Notes: a model not told the origin generated them from the letters alone. A stretch of 64,000 nucleotides of DNA from Rudaea sp. 3F27F6 (GCF_005503555.1 NZ_SCNG01000002.1:1079835-1143834), one strand, 5' to 3'; counted from the stretch's first letter, positions 43,405 to 52,602 are shown. Numbers and translations: made by a program.

Positions 43405-43510
43405 AATCGGGCCACTATCATTCGTTCCAGATTCAATACTTTAGCCACGAAAGCCTTGGCGCCGCCTGTCGGCGCCGTGTGCGTTTCCTAAAAGAACCGG
43501 AGGTATCGCC

Positions 43511-45007
43511 ATGTCGTCCATCGCCAAACTCAACGAACTGCGCAACGAAGGCGGCGCCATCCGCACGCCCGGGCTGGACGACGCGACGATCGAGCGCTTC
43601 CTGCGCGAAGACAAGGATCTCGCCGCCGCGATCGACGAGGCGCATGCGCTGTTCGCCCAGATCAAGAGCGAGTTCGCCGACCTGGTCAAGCTCGACGAAA
43701 CCGAGCAGCTCGCCCGCGTGCAGGCCGACTACGTCAATTTCTACGCCGGCGACGCGGTCAATCCCTACGTCGCCCTCGCCGCGCGCGGCCCGTGGATCGT
43801 CACCCTCAAGGGCGCGGTGATCTACGACGTCGGCGGCTACGGCATGCTCGGCCTCGGCCACACGCCGCAGGCGGTGCTCGATGCGCTGGCCAAGCCGCAA
43901 GCGATGGCCAACATCATGACGCCGAACCTCGCCCAATTGCGCTTCGCCAATGCGATCAAGCAGGAAATCGGCCATACGCGCGGAGCCACGCCGTACGCGC
44001 GCTTCCTTTGCCTCAACTCCGGCTCCGAAGCGGTCGGCCTCGCCCTGCGCATCGCCGACGTCAACGCCAAGCTCGCCACCGACGCGGGTGCGAAGCATGC
44101 TGGCAAGACGATCAAGCGCCTCGCGGTCAAGGGCGCGTTCCACGGCCGCACCGAGCGCCCGGCCGTGTACTCGGATTCGTCGCGCAAGGCTTACGTGCAA
44201 TATCTCGCCAGCTTCCGCGACGAAAAGAGTCTGATCACGGTCGAGCCGTACAACGTCGACCAGTTGCGCGCCGCGTTCGCCGACGCCGAGAAGAACGGCT
44301 GGTTCATCGAGGCGATGCTGCTTGAGCCGGTGATGGGCGAAGGCGATCCGGGCCGCGCGGTCACGCCGGAGTTCTACGCCGCGGCGCGCGAACTGACGCG
44401 TGCGCACGGTTCGCTGTTCATGGTCGACTCGATCCAGGCCGGCCTACGTGCGCATGGCGTGCTCTCGGTCGTCGACTACCCGGGCTTCGAACAGCTCGAA
44501 GCCCCGGACATGGAAACCTACTCGAAGGCGCTCAGCGCCGGCCAGTATCCGCTGTCCGTGCTCGCGGTGAACGAGCGCGCCGCCGCGTTGTACAAGACCG
44601 GCATCTACGGCAATACGATGACCGGCAATCCGCGTGCACTCGACGCCGCCTGCGCGGTGCTCGGCGCGATCACGCCCGCACTGCGCGCCAACGTGCGTGC
44701 GCGCGGCGCGGAGTTCGTGGAAAAGCTGCAGAAACTGCAGAAGGAACTGCCGGGCTTCATCACCAAGGTCCAGGGCACCGGCCTGCTGTTCTCGTGCGAG
44801 CTGGCGCCGCAGTTCAAGTGCTACGGCGCGAACAGCACCGAGGAATGGCTGCGCGAGCACGGCGTCGGCGTGATTCACGGCGGCGTCAATTCGCTGCGCT
44901 TCACCCCGCATTTCGCCGTGTCGGCGGCCGAAGCCGATCTGGTCGTCGCAGGCGTGCGCCAGGCGTTGCTGCACGGTCCGCGCCAGTCGGTCGACGCGGC
45001 GGCATAA
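43511..45007 (+). CDS. Class III aminotransferase (PLP-dependent)
   Basis: 498 residues. The fold-type I transaminase motifs are present: FLCLNSGSEAVGLALRIADV (phosphate-binding loop), KGAFHGRTERPAVYSDSS, EAMLLEPVMGEGDPGRAVTP, then LFMVDSIQAGLRAHGVLSVV, which carries the Asp that pairs with the pyridine nitrogen, and METYSKALSAGQYPLSVLAV, in which Lys339 should bind PLP. It resembles the ornithine/GABA/lysine group but has an N-terminal ~90-residue extension with no known motif. The substrate is likely an omega- or gamma-amino acid; not certain. Start preceded by GAACCGGAGG. Confidence 0.9.
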   Translation: MSSIAKLNELRNEGGAIRTPGLDDATIERFLREDKDLAAAIDEAHALFAQIKSEFADLVKLDETEQLARVQADYVNFYAGDAVNPYVALAARGPWIVTLKGAVIYDVGGYGMLGLGHTPQAVLDALAKPQAMANIMTPNLAQLRFANAIKQEIGHTRGATPYARFLCLNSGSEAVGLALRIADVNAKLATDAGAKHAGKTIKRLAVKGAFHGRTERPAVYSDSSRKAYVQYLASFRDEKSLITVEPYNVDQLRAAFADAEKNGWFIEAMLLEPVMGEGDPGRAVTPEFYAAARELTRAHGSLFMVDSIQAGLRAHGVLSVVDYPGFEQLEAPDMETYSKALSAGQYPLSVLAVNERAAALYKTGIYGNTMTGNPRALDAACAVLGAITPALRANVRARGAEFVEKLQKLQKELPGFITKVQGTGLLFSCELAPQFKCYGANSTEEWLREHGVGVIHGGVNSLRFTPHFAVSAAEADLVVAGVRQALLHGPRQSVDAAA

Positions 45008-45020
45008 AAAAGCGCTCGCC

Positions 45021-45116
45021 GCGGATCAAAGCGGATCAAAAGATCGATTGGAGCGGATAGAGCGTTTCGCATTCGCTCTATCCGCCGTTATCGATTTTTA
45101 ATCCGCTCTGATCCGT
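45021..45116. repeat. Large nested palindrome (cruciform/REP) after the aminotransferase gene
   Basis: Inner stem: GCGGATAGAGCG (45053-45064) with CGCTCTATCCGC (45074-45085), perfect 12 bp. Outer arms of about 27 nt (45022-45048 and 45090-45115) pair with only a few mismatches. It could act as terminator or as an RNA stabiliser. Confidence 0.7.
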
Positions 45117-45257
45117 GGCAAATTCTCTAGTCTCCCCGAACCCGGCGCGATGAATTGCGGCGAAACCGCCGGCAATGACGCCCACGACTTGTCATCACGC
45201 AAAGCGTAGACTAGCGCCCGATCCGGCATAGGGCCGGCTACGTCAAGGGAGATAGCC

Positions 45258-45614
45258 ATGAAATCCGCAACCACACTGTTCGCCGCTTTCGCTTTCGCTG
45301 CTGTCTTGGCCACCGGTTCCGCTTCCGCGGCCGACACCAAGCAGCTCACTCCGCAGCAGCAGAAGCTCGGTGCTTGCGCCAAGGACGCCCATGCCAAGGG
45401 GCTCAAGGGTGCCGAATACAAGTCGTTCATGAGCACCTGCGCCAAGGCCGATTCCACCGCCGCCGCGGAGCCGGCCAAGCCGATGACGCAGCAGGAAAAG
45501 ATGAAGGCCTGCAATGCCGACCCGAAGGCCAAGGAACTCAAGGGCGATGCGCGCAAGACCTATATGAGCACCTGCCTCAAGGGCGACGCGACCGCCGCCG
45601 CTCCGGCCCACTGA
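45258..45614 (+). CDS. PsiF-repeat secreted protein
   Basis: 118 residues with a clear Sec signal (FAAFAFAAVLATGSASAAD). The mature part holds two PsiF repeats: KLGACAKDAHAKGLKGAEYK followed by SFMSTCAKAD, and KMKACNADPKAKELKGDARK followed by TYMSTCLKGD. Each has two Cys spaced to form a disulfide in the periplasm. PsiF is a phosphate-starvation-associated protein of unknown function. GGGAG about 7 nt upstream supports the start. It is followed by a bidirectional terminator. Confidence 0.93.
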   Translation: MKSATTLFAAFAFAAVLATGSASAADTKQLTPQQQKLGACAKDAHAKGLKGAEYKSFMSTCAKADSTAAAEPAKPMTQQEKMKACNADPKAKELKGDARKTYMSTCLKGDATAAAPAH

Positions 45615-45688
45615 GTCGTATCTCTGCCATCGTCCGCGATGGCGGGATTCGGAAGGCGGCCGTCCACGGCCGCTCTTCGCAAAAAGCA

Positions 45689-45717
45689 AAACCGGGCTTT
45701 GCGCCCGGTTTTTTTGT
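45689..45717. terminator. Bidirectional rho-independent terminator
   Basis: AACCGGGC-TTTGC-GCCCGGTT followed by seven T's on the plus strand; the opposite strand has TTTTGCTTTTT. It closes psiF and the convergent aldo/keto reductase gene. Confidence 0.9.
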
Positions 45718-45734
45718 TTTCCGATCGCCGCGTC

Positions 45735-46760
45735 CTAGACCGGAAACGGATTGCGCTCGGCGAAACCCTGCTGGTGCCAGTACGGATAGGCGAAAGTCTT
45801 CGCGCTCGCCGCGTCGAGTTTGGCGACCTGCTCCTTGCTGAGATTCCAGCCGACCGCGCCGAGATTCTGCTTGAGCTGCTCCTCGTTGCGCGCGCCGATG
45901 ACCACGGTCGAAACGGTCGGCCGCTGCAGCAGCCAGTTGAGCGCGATCTGCGGAATCGACTTGCCGGTTTCCTTGGCGATGTCGTCGAGCGCATCGACGA
46001 CACGGAACAGATATTCGTCGTCGACCGGCGGACCGAAGTCGGCGGTCTTGTGCAGACGGCTGGTCTTCGGCAGCTTGGCGCCGCGGCGCAGTTTGCCGGT
46101 CAGGCGGCCCCAGCCGAGCGGACTCCAGACCACCGCGCCAATGCCCTGATCGACGCCGAGCGGCATCAGCTCCCATTCGTAGTCGCGGCCGATCAGCGAG
46201 TAATAGGTCTGGTTGGCGACGTAGCGCGGATAGCCGTACTTGTCGGCGACCGCGAGCGACTTCATCAGATGCCAGCCGGAGAAATTCGACACACCGGTGT
46301 AACGGATCTTGCCGGCGCGCACGAGCGCGTCGAGCGTGGACAGCACCTCTTCGAGCGGCGTCTGCGCATCGAAACCGTGCAGTTGGAACAGGTCGATGTA
46401 GTCGGTGCCGAGGCGCACGAGCTGCTCGTCGACCGTCTTGATCAAGTGATAGCGCGACGAACCGACCGCATTGGGCTCGTCACCGAAGCGAAAGGTCGCC
46501 TTGGTCGAGACGATCGCGCGGTCGCGCTTGCCTTTGAGCGCTGCGCCGAGGATCGACTCGGAAGCGCCGCGCGAATAGACGTCGGCGGTGTCGAACATGG
46601 TCACGCCATGATCGAGACAGAGGTCGATCAGACGCTTGGCCTCTTTCACGTCGGTATTGCCCCAGGCCGCGAACAGCTCGCCCTTGCCGCCGAACGTGCC
46701 CGTGCCGAAACTCAGGGCCGGCACAGTGAAGCCGGATGCACCCAGTCGCCGATATTCCAT
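45735..46760 (-). CDS. Aldo/keto reductase
   Basis: 341 residues. The start (MEYRRLGASGFTVPALSFGT) is typical. The catalytic tetrad can be placed: Asp57 (MFDTADVYSRG), Tyr62, Lys87 (IVSTKATF) and His near LFQLHGFD. NWLLQRPTVSTVVIGARNEE is the NADPH-binding region. It reduces aldehydes or ketones with NADPH in the cytosol; substrate unknown. The LysR gene lies 100 nt upstream on the same strand, and the two likely form a unit. Confidence 0.94.
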   Translation of the reverse strand: MEYRRLGASGFTVPALSFGTGTFGGKGELFAAWGNTDVKEAKRLIDLCLDHGVTMFDTADVYSRGASESILGAALKGKRDRAIVSTKATFRFGDEPNAVGSSRYHLIKTVDEQLVRLGTDYIDLFQLHGFDAQTPLEEVLSTLDALVRAGKIRYTGVSNFSGWHLMKSLAVADKYGYPRYVANQTYYSLIGRDYEWELMPLGVDQGIGAVVWSPLGWGRLTGKLRRGAKLPKTSRLHKTADFGPPVDDEYLFRVVDALDDIAKETGKSIPQIALNWLLQRPTVSTVVIGARNEEQLKQNLGAVGWNLSKEQVAKLDAASAKTFAYPYWHQQGFAERNPFPV

Positions 46761-46859
46761 CTCGAACCTCCAGACTATTGCGATGAATTGATCTGATCGG
46801 GCGGAAACACCCCGAATTCAATTGTCGTCAGTCCCCATTAAAGATTTGTCATCTGCTGC

Positions 46860-47837
46860 TCAGGTACCGAATTTCTTCGCCGGCGCGGACTGCGAGACGA
46901 TGCTCATGCGGAACGAATTGTCGTGCGCGACCGATTCGACCATGGGCGGCAGATTCGCGGTGAGGTAGTCGATCAGCATGCGCACGGCGAGGGTCAGGCC
47001 GTTGCGCGACGGATACACGGCATAGAGGTTCATCTCGGGCAGTTGCCATTGCGGCAGCAGTTCGACGAACTGCCCGTCGGCCAGTTCGTCGGCGCAGACG
47101 CTGCGCGGCAGCTCGGCCACGCCGACGCCCGACAGCGCAGCTTCCTTGAGCACGAACAGGTCTTCGCTGAGCAGGCGTGGATGATAGGTGATGGTCTGCG
47201 TCTCGTCCGCGCGGCTCAGCGACCACTGATAGCGGCCACCGGGTGCCATCGGCAACGCACCGCCGACACTCGGCAGCTCGCGCAGATCGGCAGGCACGCG
47301 CGGACGGCCGTGGCGCTGGACGAAATCGCGGCTTGCCACGAGCAGATGGCGGCTCAGGGTAAACGAACGCACGATCAGGCTCGACGACTTGATGCACGGC
47401 ACGATGCGCAGAGCGAGATCGTAGCCTTCGGCGATCATGTCGATATCGTCGTTGCTGATCTTGAGCACGACTTCGACTTCGGCGTGGCGCGCCATGAACT
47501 CGGCCAGCAGCGGCGCCATGAACACCTGGGCGAAATTGAGCGGACAGGTCACGCGTACGCGTCCGCGCGGCACTTCGCGCACGTCGTCGATCACGCCACT
47601 CGCGCGTTCGACTTCGACGAGCACGGCGCGGCAGCGCTCGTAGTAGCGCCGGCCGATGTCGGTGATCTGCAACTTGCGCGTGGTGCGCTGGATCAGGCGC
47701 ACGCCGAGATCGCTCTCCATGCGCGTGAGGTGCTGGCTCAGCACCGACTTGGCTACGCCGAGCGCGTCGGCGGCGGCCGACAGCGAACCGTGTTCGACGA
47801 TCTTGGCGAAGTAGAAAATATTGTTGAGATCGTTCAT
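46860..47837 (-). CDS. LysR-family transcriptional regulator
   Basis: 325 residues from ATG 47837 with GGAGG upstream. The helix-turn-helix is FYFAKIVEHGSLSAAADALG followed by VAKSVLSQHLTRMESDLGV and RLIQRTTRKLQITDIG. The effector domain begins at RGRVRVTCPLNFAQVF. It lies between the aldo/keto reductase gene, on the same strand, and the divergently transcribed cytochrome operon, so it could control either. A 22-nt inverted repeat near 47882-47903 is a possible binding site. Confidence 0.94.
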   Translation of the reverse strand: MNDLNNIFYFAKIVEHGSLSAAADALGVAKSVLSQHLTRMESDLGVRLIQRTTRKLQITDIGRRYYERCRAVLVEVERASGVIDDVREVPRGRVRVTCPLNFAQVFMAPLLAEFMARHAEVEVVLKISNDDIDMIAEGYDLALRIVPCIKSSSLIVRSFTLSRHLLVASRDFVQRHGRPRVPADLRELPSVGGALPMAPGGRYQWSLSRADETQTITYHPRLLSEDLFVLKEAALSGVGVAELPRSVCADELADGQFVELLPQWQLPEMNLYAVYPSRNGLTLAVRMLIDYLTANLPPMVESVAHDNSFRMSIVSQSAPAKKFGT

Positions 47838-47881
47838 CGCCCGCAACCTCCGTTCCAAGCGCAATGCCCGGCGAGTCTAGA

Positions 47882-47903
47882 ATCGTTCTGATCGGCGAAC
47901 AAT
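47882..47903. promoter_or_regulatory. Candidate LysR operator in the divergent region
   Basis: ATCGTTC-TGATCGGC-GAACAAT; the arms agree in 6 of 7 positions around an 8-nt spacer. It is 45 nt from the LysR start and 124 nt from the decaheme cytochrome start. LysR sites often have this shape. Confidence 0.4.
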
Positions 47904-48027
47904 CTTTTCTGCACAACGCGCTATCGGAAATTTACCTGAATGGACAAACTTGTCCGCGAATAGCGAACCGCCGCTGCGGCGCCGGCATAAAAGCTCCAGC
48001 CATCGCAAGAGCTCGAGGAGGGTGACA

Positions 48028-49107
48028 ATGGATTTGCGTCGATGCGGCGTCGTCTTCGCTGCGGTGTTGAGCTGCGCGCTGGTGTTCGGCGCGATCAATA
48101 CCGGCCTCGCCCAGCAGCGGCGCAGCGAGATCGCACAGTCTCTGCCGTCGACCAATCTTTCCAGTGAGAAGCAGATCGATCCGAGTCTGCCCGCGCCGGC
48201 GCCCGGCTTTGCCAGAGCGCGCGTCGCCGACAATCCGCAGGCACCCGAGGCGAAACCCGTCGGCGAGAAGACCTGCGTCGCCTGCCACCAGCTCGAAGCC
48301 GATCATTTCACTCACACCCTGCACGCGCTCGGCCTGCATGTGGCGAATCGTTCCGACCCGAGCATCCCGGTCTGCGAGACTTGCCACGGCGCCGGTTCCG
48401 CGCATGCGCAGAATCCGCAGGGCAAGGGCCTGATCATCGCCTACACGAAGAACGGCGGCACGCCGATCGACGTGCAAACCAAGACCTGCCTGACCTGCCA
48501 TGCGGGCGGCCCGCGCGACCACTGGTCGGGTTCGGTGCACCAGCGCAACGGCCTGTCGTGCAGCGACTGCCACAACCCGATGGCGAAGTTCTCGGTCGAA
48601 GGCTCGATGGCCAAGCAGTCGATCAACGACACCTGCGCGCAGTGCCATAAGGACATCCGCCTGCAGTTCAACCGCCGCTCGCACATGCCGCTGCCGGAAG
48701 GGCAGATGAGCTGCGACGACTGCCACAACCCGCACGGCTCGCTGTCGAACGGCAGCTCGCTGACGAGTTTTCCGCTGGCGAAGACCAACACGGTCAACGA
48801 GACCTGCTATCAGTGCCACGCCGAGAAGCGCGGGCCGTTCCTGTTCGAGCATGCGCCGGTGCGTGAGAGCTGCCTCAACTGCCACTCGCCGCACGGCTCG
48901 AACCAGAACACCCTGCTCGTCGCGCCGATCCCGTTCCTGTGCCAGCAGTGCCATACGCAGCAGCGTCATCCGAACGACCTGCATACGCCGAACTCGCTGA
49001 TGACCGGGAAGAATCCAGACGAACGCATCATGGGCCGCGGCTGCCTCACCTGCCACGCGAATATCCACGGCTCGAACGCGCCGGCCGGTTCGAAATTCCA
49101 CGAGTGA
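48028..49107 (+). CDS. Decaheme c-type cytochrome (DmsE/MtrA/PioA family)
   Basis: 359 residues from ATG 48028, preceded by GAGGAGGGTGAC. A signal peptide (CGVVFAAVLSCALVFGA) targets the periplasm. Ten CxxCH haem motifs are present: CVACH, CETCH, CLTCH, CSDCH, CAQCH, CDDCH, CYQCH, CLNCH, CQQCH and CLTCH. The spacing and length match the DmsE family, which includes MtrA and PioA. The protein would insert into the outer-membrane barrel of the next gene and carry electrons across the outer membrane. Maturation needs the Ccm system, part of which is encoded downstream. Confidence 0.96.
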   Translation: MDLRRCGVVFAAVLSCALVFGAINTGLAQQRRSEIAQSLPSTNLSSEKQIDPSLPAPAPGFARARVADNPQAPEAKPVGEKTCVACHQLEADHFTHTLHALGLHVANRSDPSIPVCETCHGAGSAHAQNPQGKGLIIAYTKNGGTPIDVQTKTCLTCHAGGPRDHWSGSVHQRNGLSCSDCHNPMAKFSVEGSMAKQSINDTCAQCHKDIRLQFNRRSHMPLPEGQMSCDDCHNPHGSLSNGSSLTSFPLAKTNTVNETCYQCHAEKRGPFLFEHAPVRESCLNCHSPHGSNQNTLLVAPIPFLCQQCHTQQRHPNDLHTPNSLMTGKNPDERIMGRGCLTCHANIHGSNAPAGSKFHE

Positions 49108-49126
49108 CGACAGGGAGAAACGCGCG

Positions 49127-51823
49127 ATGTCGACTTCCGCACACCCTCGCCCGTCGTCCCCGCTTACGCCGGGATTCAGCGCCCTTTCTTCGTGCGTCCC
49201 GGAACAAAAGCGCGACTCTCGTTTCCGTCTGAGCGAAGAGCAAAAACAAAATCGCTGGATTCCTGCGTTCGCGGGAATGGCGACGATGATGCTTTTCTCC
49301 ACGGCCTGGGCCGACAGCGGCATCGGCGTCGATACCTGGCGTGGCAACAAACTCGATCCGACCGCAGGCCAGGCCAGCGAAGCCTGCGACGCGCGCGGCA
49401 CGACCTGGCTGGCGCCGCTGCAGCGGCGTTCGCCGACCGGCAATCTCTACGACTGCCCGAACGAGGCGCCGCTCGCCCACGAAATCGGCGAATGGCTCTA
49501 CTACGGCGTGCTCCAGGTCGGCTACATCGGCACCGGCGATCAGGGTGTCGCCGCGTGGAACCGCTACGCCGACTGGCGCAGCGACAAAGCGATTCTCAGC
49601 CTGCTCGACGCGCATTTTGAGCGCCCGTCCGACGGCAGCTACGTCGACGTACGCGCGAGCCGCATCAGCGACGAAGACCAGTATTACCAAGCGGTGTTCG
49701 GCAAAGCGGGCGCCTACAAGGTGCAGGCCTTTGTCCGCGACATGCCGAATATTCTTTCGACCGATGCGAGATCGATCTGGAACGGCGTCGGCACGAACAA
49801 CCTCACCCTACCGTCGAGTCTGACACCTGGCGGCAGCACGCCGGCTCAGGTCGCGGCCGCCTCCGCCGCGGCGCCGACGATGACGCTCGGCGTTAAGCGC
49901 TCGAAGCAAGGGTTGTCCGCAAGCACGTATTTGACGCCCGAGTGGACCGCCTACGTCAACCTGAGTGACGAGCAGCGCAAAGGCACGCGGCCTTACGGCG
50001 GGCCGTTCTTCTTCGCGTTCGCGTTCGAAGGGCCGCCGTTCAATTTGAACGACGGCGGCGTCAACGAAACGATCAAGCCGATCAACGATTCGACGATCAA
50101 CATCAACGGCGGCCTGCGCTACGCCGGGCCCGAGTGGCGTTTCGACTTCAGTTACACCGGCTCGTTCTATCGCGACAAGTACACCTCGTACAACTACCAG
50201 TCGCCGTTCAAGCTCACCGCCCTGCCGGTGATTCCGGGAGCGATCGCCGCGCCGCTGTACCAAGGCCAGATGTCGACCGAACCCGACAATAACTATCACA
50301 ACTTCCAGGCGACGGCGACGCGCAAGATTCCGTGGAACGGCGAGATATCGATCAGCGCCTCCGGCGGACGCATGAGCCAGGACGATGCGCTGATCGCGCC
50401 GATCAACTGCCAGGGCGTGTTCGGCATCGGCCTCGGCAATCTCCAGCTCGGCCCGCAGAATCCGATGCTGTACGACTGCAACAAGTGGAACACGACCGAC
50501 GCGTTGTCGCGCAAGACCGCGGACATGCGCATCGACACCTCGATGTTCGACGCGCGGATCGTGCTGCAGCCGACGCCGCAGTGGACCCTGCGCGGCGACG
50601 TGAAGTACGACCGTCAGGACTATCGCAACATCTACCTCGCCTACAACCCGCTGACCGGCCAGTACGGCTATCCGAGCGAGAACGGCACGCAGGGCAGCAT
50701 CGTGCCGGGCGAATCGGGCATCTGGGATCCGCGCACAGATCCGTCCGCGCTGACCCGCGTGCGCAGCCTGCCGCTCGACATCCAGACGATCGATGCGAAC
50801 TTCGGCGCCGACTGGAAATTCAGCGACAAGAACACGCTGAGCGCGACGCTCGACTACAACCGCTACGAACCGAGCAACCGCGAGCGCAGCCAGATCGATG
50901 CGAGCAGCGTCAAGCTGACCTGGGTCAACCGCAGCCTCGACTGGCTGACCCTGCGCGTCAACTACACCTACCTCAAGCAGACCGGCAACACCTACAACTT
51001 CGACCCGTACGAGTTCACCTGGTCGAGCAGCATGCCGGGCTACGTGCCGCCGGCCACCGGCACACCGGCGCATACCGTCGACGCGATGCGCAAGTACGAC
51101 ATGTCGAGCCGCGACGAGAACAAGATCGACGTGATGGCGACGGTCATGCCGCGCGACGACATGACCGTCAGCGCTTCGGTGCGCGGCGACTGGAACAGCT
51201 ACGACGCGCGCATCGGCCGCCAAGCCTACGACACCGTCGGCGCGACCGTGCAGTGGGAATGGCAGTTCGCAACGCGCAGCAGCATCAGTGCCTACGCCGC
51301 CTGGGACCGTTCGCGGCTCGGCTTGTCGAACGTGCAGGACCAGGCCAACGGCACCGGCGCCGATCCGACCCTCGGCGGCTCGAACTACGCGCTCAACGGC
51401 CAATGGTGGGCGACCGACGCGCAGCGCGACTGGTACGGCGGCTTCACCCTGAACCACGACATCGGCCGTGTGCGCCTCGACGTGAACTGGAACTACCTCT
51501 ACTCGCGCGGCCTAACCGATTACACCTACGCCGGGCCGACGGCGCTCGCGCATCTGGTCGGCAACGAAGGTCCGGGCCCGGGCGGCGGCGCGTTCCCGAA
51601 CATGATCTATCGGGTCAATTCGATCACCATCGGCGCGACCGTGCCGTTCAGCGAGCGCGTTTCGCTGCGCCTGTTCGACTACTACGAACGCGGCCGCATC
51701 AACGACTGGCACTACCTCGGCTTCGATCAGGGCCTCGTCGTCGGCAACCGCGTGTATACCGATGCGGGGCCGCAGAGCTACAAGCAGAACCTGATCGGCC
51801 TGCTCGTCAACATGAAACTGTGA
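49127..51823 (+). CDS. MtrB/PioB-family decaheme-associated outer-membrane beta-barrel
   Basis: 898 residues. The protein would be a ~26-28-strand barrel that sheathes the decaheme cytochrome; alternating strands such as YQAVFGKAGAYKVQAFVRD, WRFDFSYTGSFYRDKYTSY and LRVNYTYLKQTGNTYNF are seen, ending in NLIGLLVNMKL with a terminal strand. The start at 49127 has an AGGGAG ribosome-binding site. The first ~50 codons are unusual: they read through two arms of a REP palindrome (49153-49283), and the signal-peptide-like core WIPAFAGMATMMLFSTAWA is partly encoded by that repeat. Mature protein begins near DSGIGVDTW. The CxxC pair seen near the N-terminus of Shewanella MtrB is not evident. The family match is strong. 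Confidence 0.93.
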   Translation: MSTSAHPRPSSPLTPGFSALSSCVPEQKRDSRFRLSEEQKQNRWIPAFAGMATMMLFSTAWADSGIGVDTWRGNKLDPTAGQASEACDARGTTWLAPLQRRSPTGNLYDCPNEAPLAHEIGEWLYYGVLQVGYIGTGDQGVAAWNRYADWRSDKAILSLLDAHFERPSDGSYVDVRASRISDEDQYYQAVFGKAGAYKVQAFVRDMPNILSTDARSIWNGVGTNNLTLPSSLTPGGSTPAQVAAASAAAPTMTLGVKRSKQGLSASTYLTPEWTAYVNLSDEQRKGTRPYGGPFFFAFAFEGPPFNLNDGGVNETIKPINDSTININGGLRYAGPEWRFDFSYTGSFYRDKYTSYNYQSPFKLTALPVIPGAIAAPLYQGQMSTEPDNNYHNFQATATRKIPWNGEISISASGGRMSQDDALIAPINCQGVFGIGLGNLQLGPQNPMLYDCNKWNTTDALSRKTADMRIDTSMFDARIVLQPTPQWTLRGDVKYDRQDYRNIYLAYNPLTGQYGYPSENGTQGSIVPGESGIWDPRTDPSALTRVRSLPLDIQTIDANFGADWKFSDKNTLSATLDYNRYEPSNRERSQIDASSVKLTWVNRSLDWLTLRVNYTYLKQTGNTYNFDPYEFTWSSSMPGYVPPATGTPAHTVDAMRKYDMSSRDENKIDVMATVMPRDDMTVSASVRGDWNSYDARIGRQAYDTVGATVQWEWQFATRSSISAYAAWDRSRLGLSNVQDQANGTGADPTLGGSNYALNGQWWATDAQRDWYGGFTLNHDIGRVRLDVNWNYLYSRGLTDYTYAGPTALAHLVGNEGPGPGGGAFPNMIYRVNSITIGATVPFSERVSLRLFDYYERGRINDWHYLGFDQGLVVGNRVYTDAGPQSYKQNLIGLLVNMKL
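49153..49283. repeat. REP arms inside the coding region of the MtrB/PioB-like gene
   Basis: GTCGTCCCCGCTTACGCCGG followed by GATTCAGCG, and the converging arm CGCTGGATTCCTGCGTTCGC followed by GGGAATGGCGAC. Same family as 24909-25044. Both arms are read in frame. Confidence 0.8.
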
Positions 51824-51836
51824 CCGGGCCGACGCG

Positions 51837-52556
51837 ATGAGAATCCGATCGATGCGCACTCGCCTTTCCCATTCGCCGCTGTGCTGGGCCGCGGTCCTGC
51901 TGTTGAGCGGCGCCGGTACGAGCGCATTCGCCGCCGACTACGTCGACCTGCGCCGCATCGAGCCGATCCACGGCGACGCGGCCGCCGGCGCGGCCAAGGC
52001 CGCGGTCTGCGCCGCCTGTCACGGGCCGAACGGCAACGCCATCGTGCCGATGTTTCCGAGTCTCGCCGGCCAGCGCGCCGACTACCTCTACCACCGCCTC
52101 GCCGAGTTCAAGGCCGCCGATCCGAAGGCGCCCTACTACGCCGCCTCGCCGATGCCCGCGCAAGCGGCGGGCCTCAGCGACGCCGATATGCGCAACGTCG
52201 CCGCGTACTTCGCTGCGCAGGCGCGCACGGCGGCGCCAGCAGCGCCGGGCAATGCCAAGGGCGAGACGCTTTACCTCGAAGGCGATCTGGCGCGCGGCAT
52301 TCCGGCGTGCCAGGGCTGCCACGGCGCCGACGCAAACGGCCCGGCCGCGCAAGGAAACCAATACGCCGCCTATCCGACGCTGCGCGGCCAGCACGCGCCG
52401 TACCTGGTCACGCGACTGAACAATTTCCGCGGCAATCTGCCGCAGTACAGCAGCAACGACTTCATCATGCACGGGGTTGCGCGTACACTCGACGACGATT
52501 CGATTCAAGCCGTCGCCTCCTGGCTCGCCTCGCTGCCGCCGAAGGAAAAGCACTGA
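51837..52556 (+). CDS. Diheme c-type cytochrome (cytochrome c4-like)
   Basis: 239 residues. Signal peptide (CWAAVLLLSGAGTSAFAAD). Two class I haem domains of about 90 residues each carry CAACH (Cys58) and CQGCH (Cys158), with axial Met in PMPAQA (domain 1) and IMHGVA (domain 2). Cytochrome c4 shuttles electrons in the periplasm or at the inner membrane face, often to terminal oxidases. Its place between the outer-membrane conduit genes and the HiPIP gene suggests the periplasmic relay of the same pathway. It begins 13 nt after the barrel gene. Confidence 0.94.
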   Translation: MRIRSMRTRLSHSPLCWAAVLLLSGAGTSAFAADYVDLRRIEPIHGDAAAGAAKAAVCAACHGPNGNAIVPMFPSLAGQRADYLYHRLAEFKAADPKAPYYAASPMPAQAAGLSDADMRNVAAYFAAQARTAAPAAPGNAKGETLYLEGDLARGIPACQGCHGADANGPAAQGNQYAAYPTLRGQHAPYLVTRLNNFRGNLPQYSSNDFIMHGVARTLDDDSIQAVASWLASLPPKEKH

Positions 52557-52602
52557 ACGAATCGCATCCAGCCAGCATCTCCATTGCCAGCAAAGGTGAA
52601 CC

